From assembly GCA_035582835.1 (NCBI GenBank), contig JAYKAV010003423.1, positions 225,347 through 289,346 of the forward strand: a stretch of DNA of 64,000 nucleotides. The letters run 5' to 3'. This DNA comes from Phoebastria nigripes. Lineage: Eukaryota > Chordata > Aves > Procellariiformes > Diomedeidae. The notes beneath the pieces were generated by a model. That model searched no databases and had not been told where the DNA came from. It was given only the letters and a program-made list of their open reading frames with translations. The number at the start of each line of letters is the position of its first letter. Position 1 is the stretch's first letter. This document shows, piece by piece, positions 63,694-64,000 of the stretch. Both the position numbers and the translations under genes were made by a program.

Positions 63694-63952
63694 TGTCACG
63701 ACCTAAAGGGTTACCCGGTCTGCGGGTAGAGATTGCAGCCATGGGTAAGATTTGGTAATACATGGAGGCTTTATCCTCTAANTTTCTCTACTTTATTACA
63801 CATTTCCACAAATACTACAAAAAGTCACCACTAGCAAGTACAGCTAAGATTAATAAAGCCAATACATATCTCTCTCAAACTATTACAAATTATTAAAGTG
63901 ATCAGTAATATAGTATCAATCAATTACATAGCAACAATCAGTATTATAGTGC
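63694..63952 (-). mobile_element. LTR fragment of an endogenous retrovirus, interrupted
   Basis: On the minus strand this stretch ends in GGTCGTGACA (63694-63703), the terminal CA expected of an LTR. About 90-100 bases before that end lies AATAAA (minus; plus TTTATT at 63792-63797), a poly-A signal placed as in the R region. Its left part on minus is cut at 63952/63953, where a plus-strand LTR begins. No primer-binding-site-like TGG follows the CA end, which favours a 3' or solo LTR. I infer an LTR from structure; I do not recognise the exact family. It has no coding content. Confidence 0.5.
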
Positions 63953-64000
63953 TGTCCTGGTTTCGGCTGGGATAGAGTTAATTTTCTTCCTAGTGCTGTG
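63953..64000 (+). mobile_element. Start of an avian endogenous-retrovirus LTR, cut by the window edge
   Basis: TGTCCTGGTTTCGGCTGGGA, then TAGAGTTAATTTTCTTCCTA, is the 5' end of an LTR type widespread in birds. Copies I know usually continue TAGTAGCTGGTATAGTGCTGTG. Here TAGTGCTGTG follows directly, suggesting a short internal deletion. The remainder is outside the window, so I cannot tell a solo LTR from a provirus. Confidence 0.85.

Noticed and set aside
1..64000. CRISPR arrays, bacterial operons, riboswitches, tRNA or rRNA genes
   Set aside because: No regularly spaced repeats, no cloverleaf or rRNA signature, and the sequence is vertebrate nuclear DNA.

Overview
This window looks like a stretch of bird nuclear DNA with no recognisable cellular gene. 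The evidence for a bird is the repeat content. There are several CR1 LINE copies, some ending in the 8-bp ATTCTATG-type tail. At the right edge is an LTR that begins TGTCCTGGTTTCGGCTGGGA, a form I know from avian endogenous retroviruses. The base composition is AT-rich, with homopolymers, a 99-base assembly gap and scattered single N calls, as in a draft vertebrate assembly. No open frame outside the CR1 copies resembles a known protein. I could not support any exon, tRNA, rRNA or CpG-island promoter with confidence. The window is most simply a long intron or an intergenic region.

Layout. Positions 1-7,045 are unique AT-rich DNA. From 7,050 to about 12,000 there are fossil, strongly diverged CR1/L3-type LINE pieces, all minus strand (7,050-7,680; perhaps 9,235-9,360; 10,655-12,000). 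A diverged direct repeat lies at 13.5 and 14.0 kb. A gap follows a T run at 16.4 kb. A younger CR1 3' end lies at 18.56-18.99 kb (+). An unusual cluster of hairpins and ~22-bp tandem units lies at 24.4-24.5 kb. A CR1 reverse-transcriptase fragment lies at 25.56-26.45 kb (+), with a hairpin just before it and an LTR-like scrap at 27.07 kb after it. From 27 to 53 kb the DNA is mostly unique, with simple repeats, a GC- and CpG-rich patch at 41.4-41.8 kb and a MIR/L2-like fossil at 49.3-49.5 kb. The largest element is a 5'-truncated, frameshifted CR1 of about 2.8 kb at 53.65-56.45 kb (-). It keeps parts of the endonuclease and the reverse transcriptase, including the FADD active site. More SINE-like fossils follow at 58.3 and 60.7 kb. 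The right edge is a nest of a CR1 3' end (-), a minus-strand LTR and a plus-strand LTR that leaves the window.

No genes work together here. The content is a layered record of retroposition: very old amniote LINE/SINE fossils, then bird-lineage CR1, then LTR elements. I found no sign of a new protein-coding system. The items most worth a second look are the 24.4-kb hairpin cluster, the nested LTRs at the right edge, the two near-identical CR1 tails in opposite orientation, and the ancient repeats that may survive because they were co-opted. All homology statements are from recognition by eye; no database search was run.
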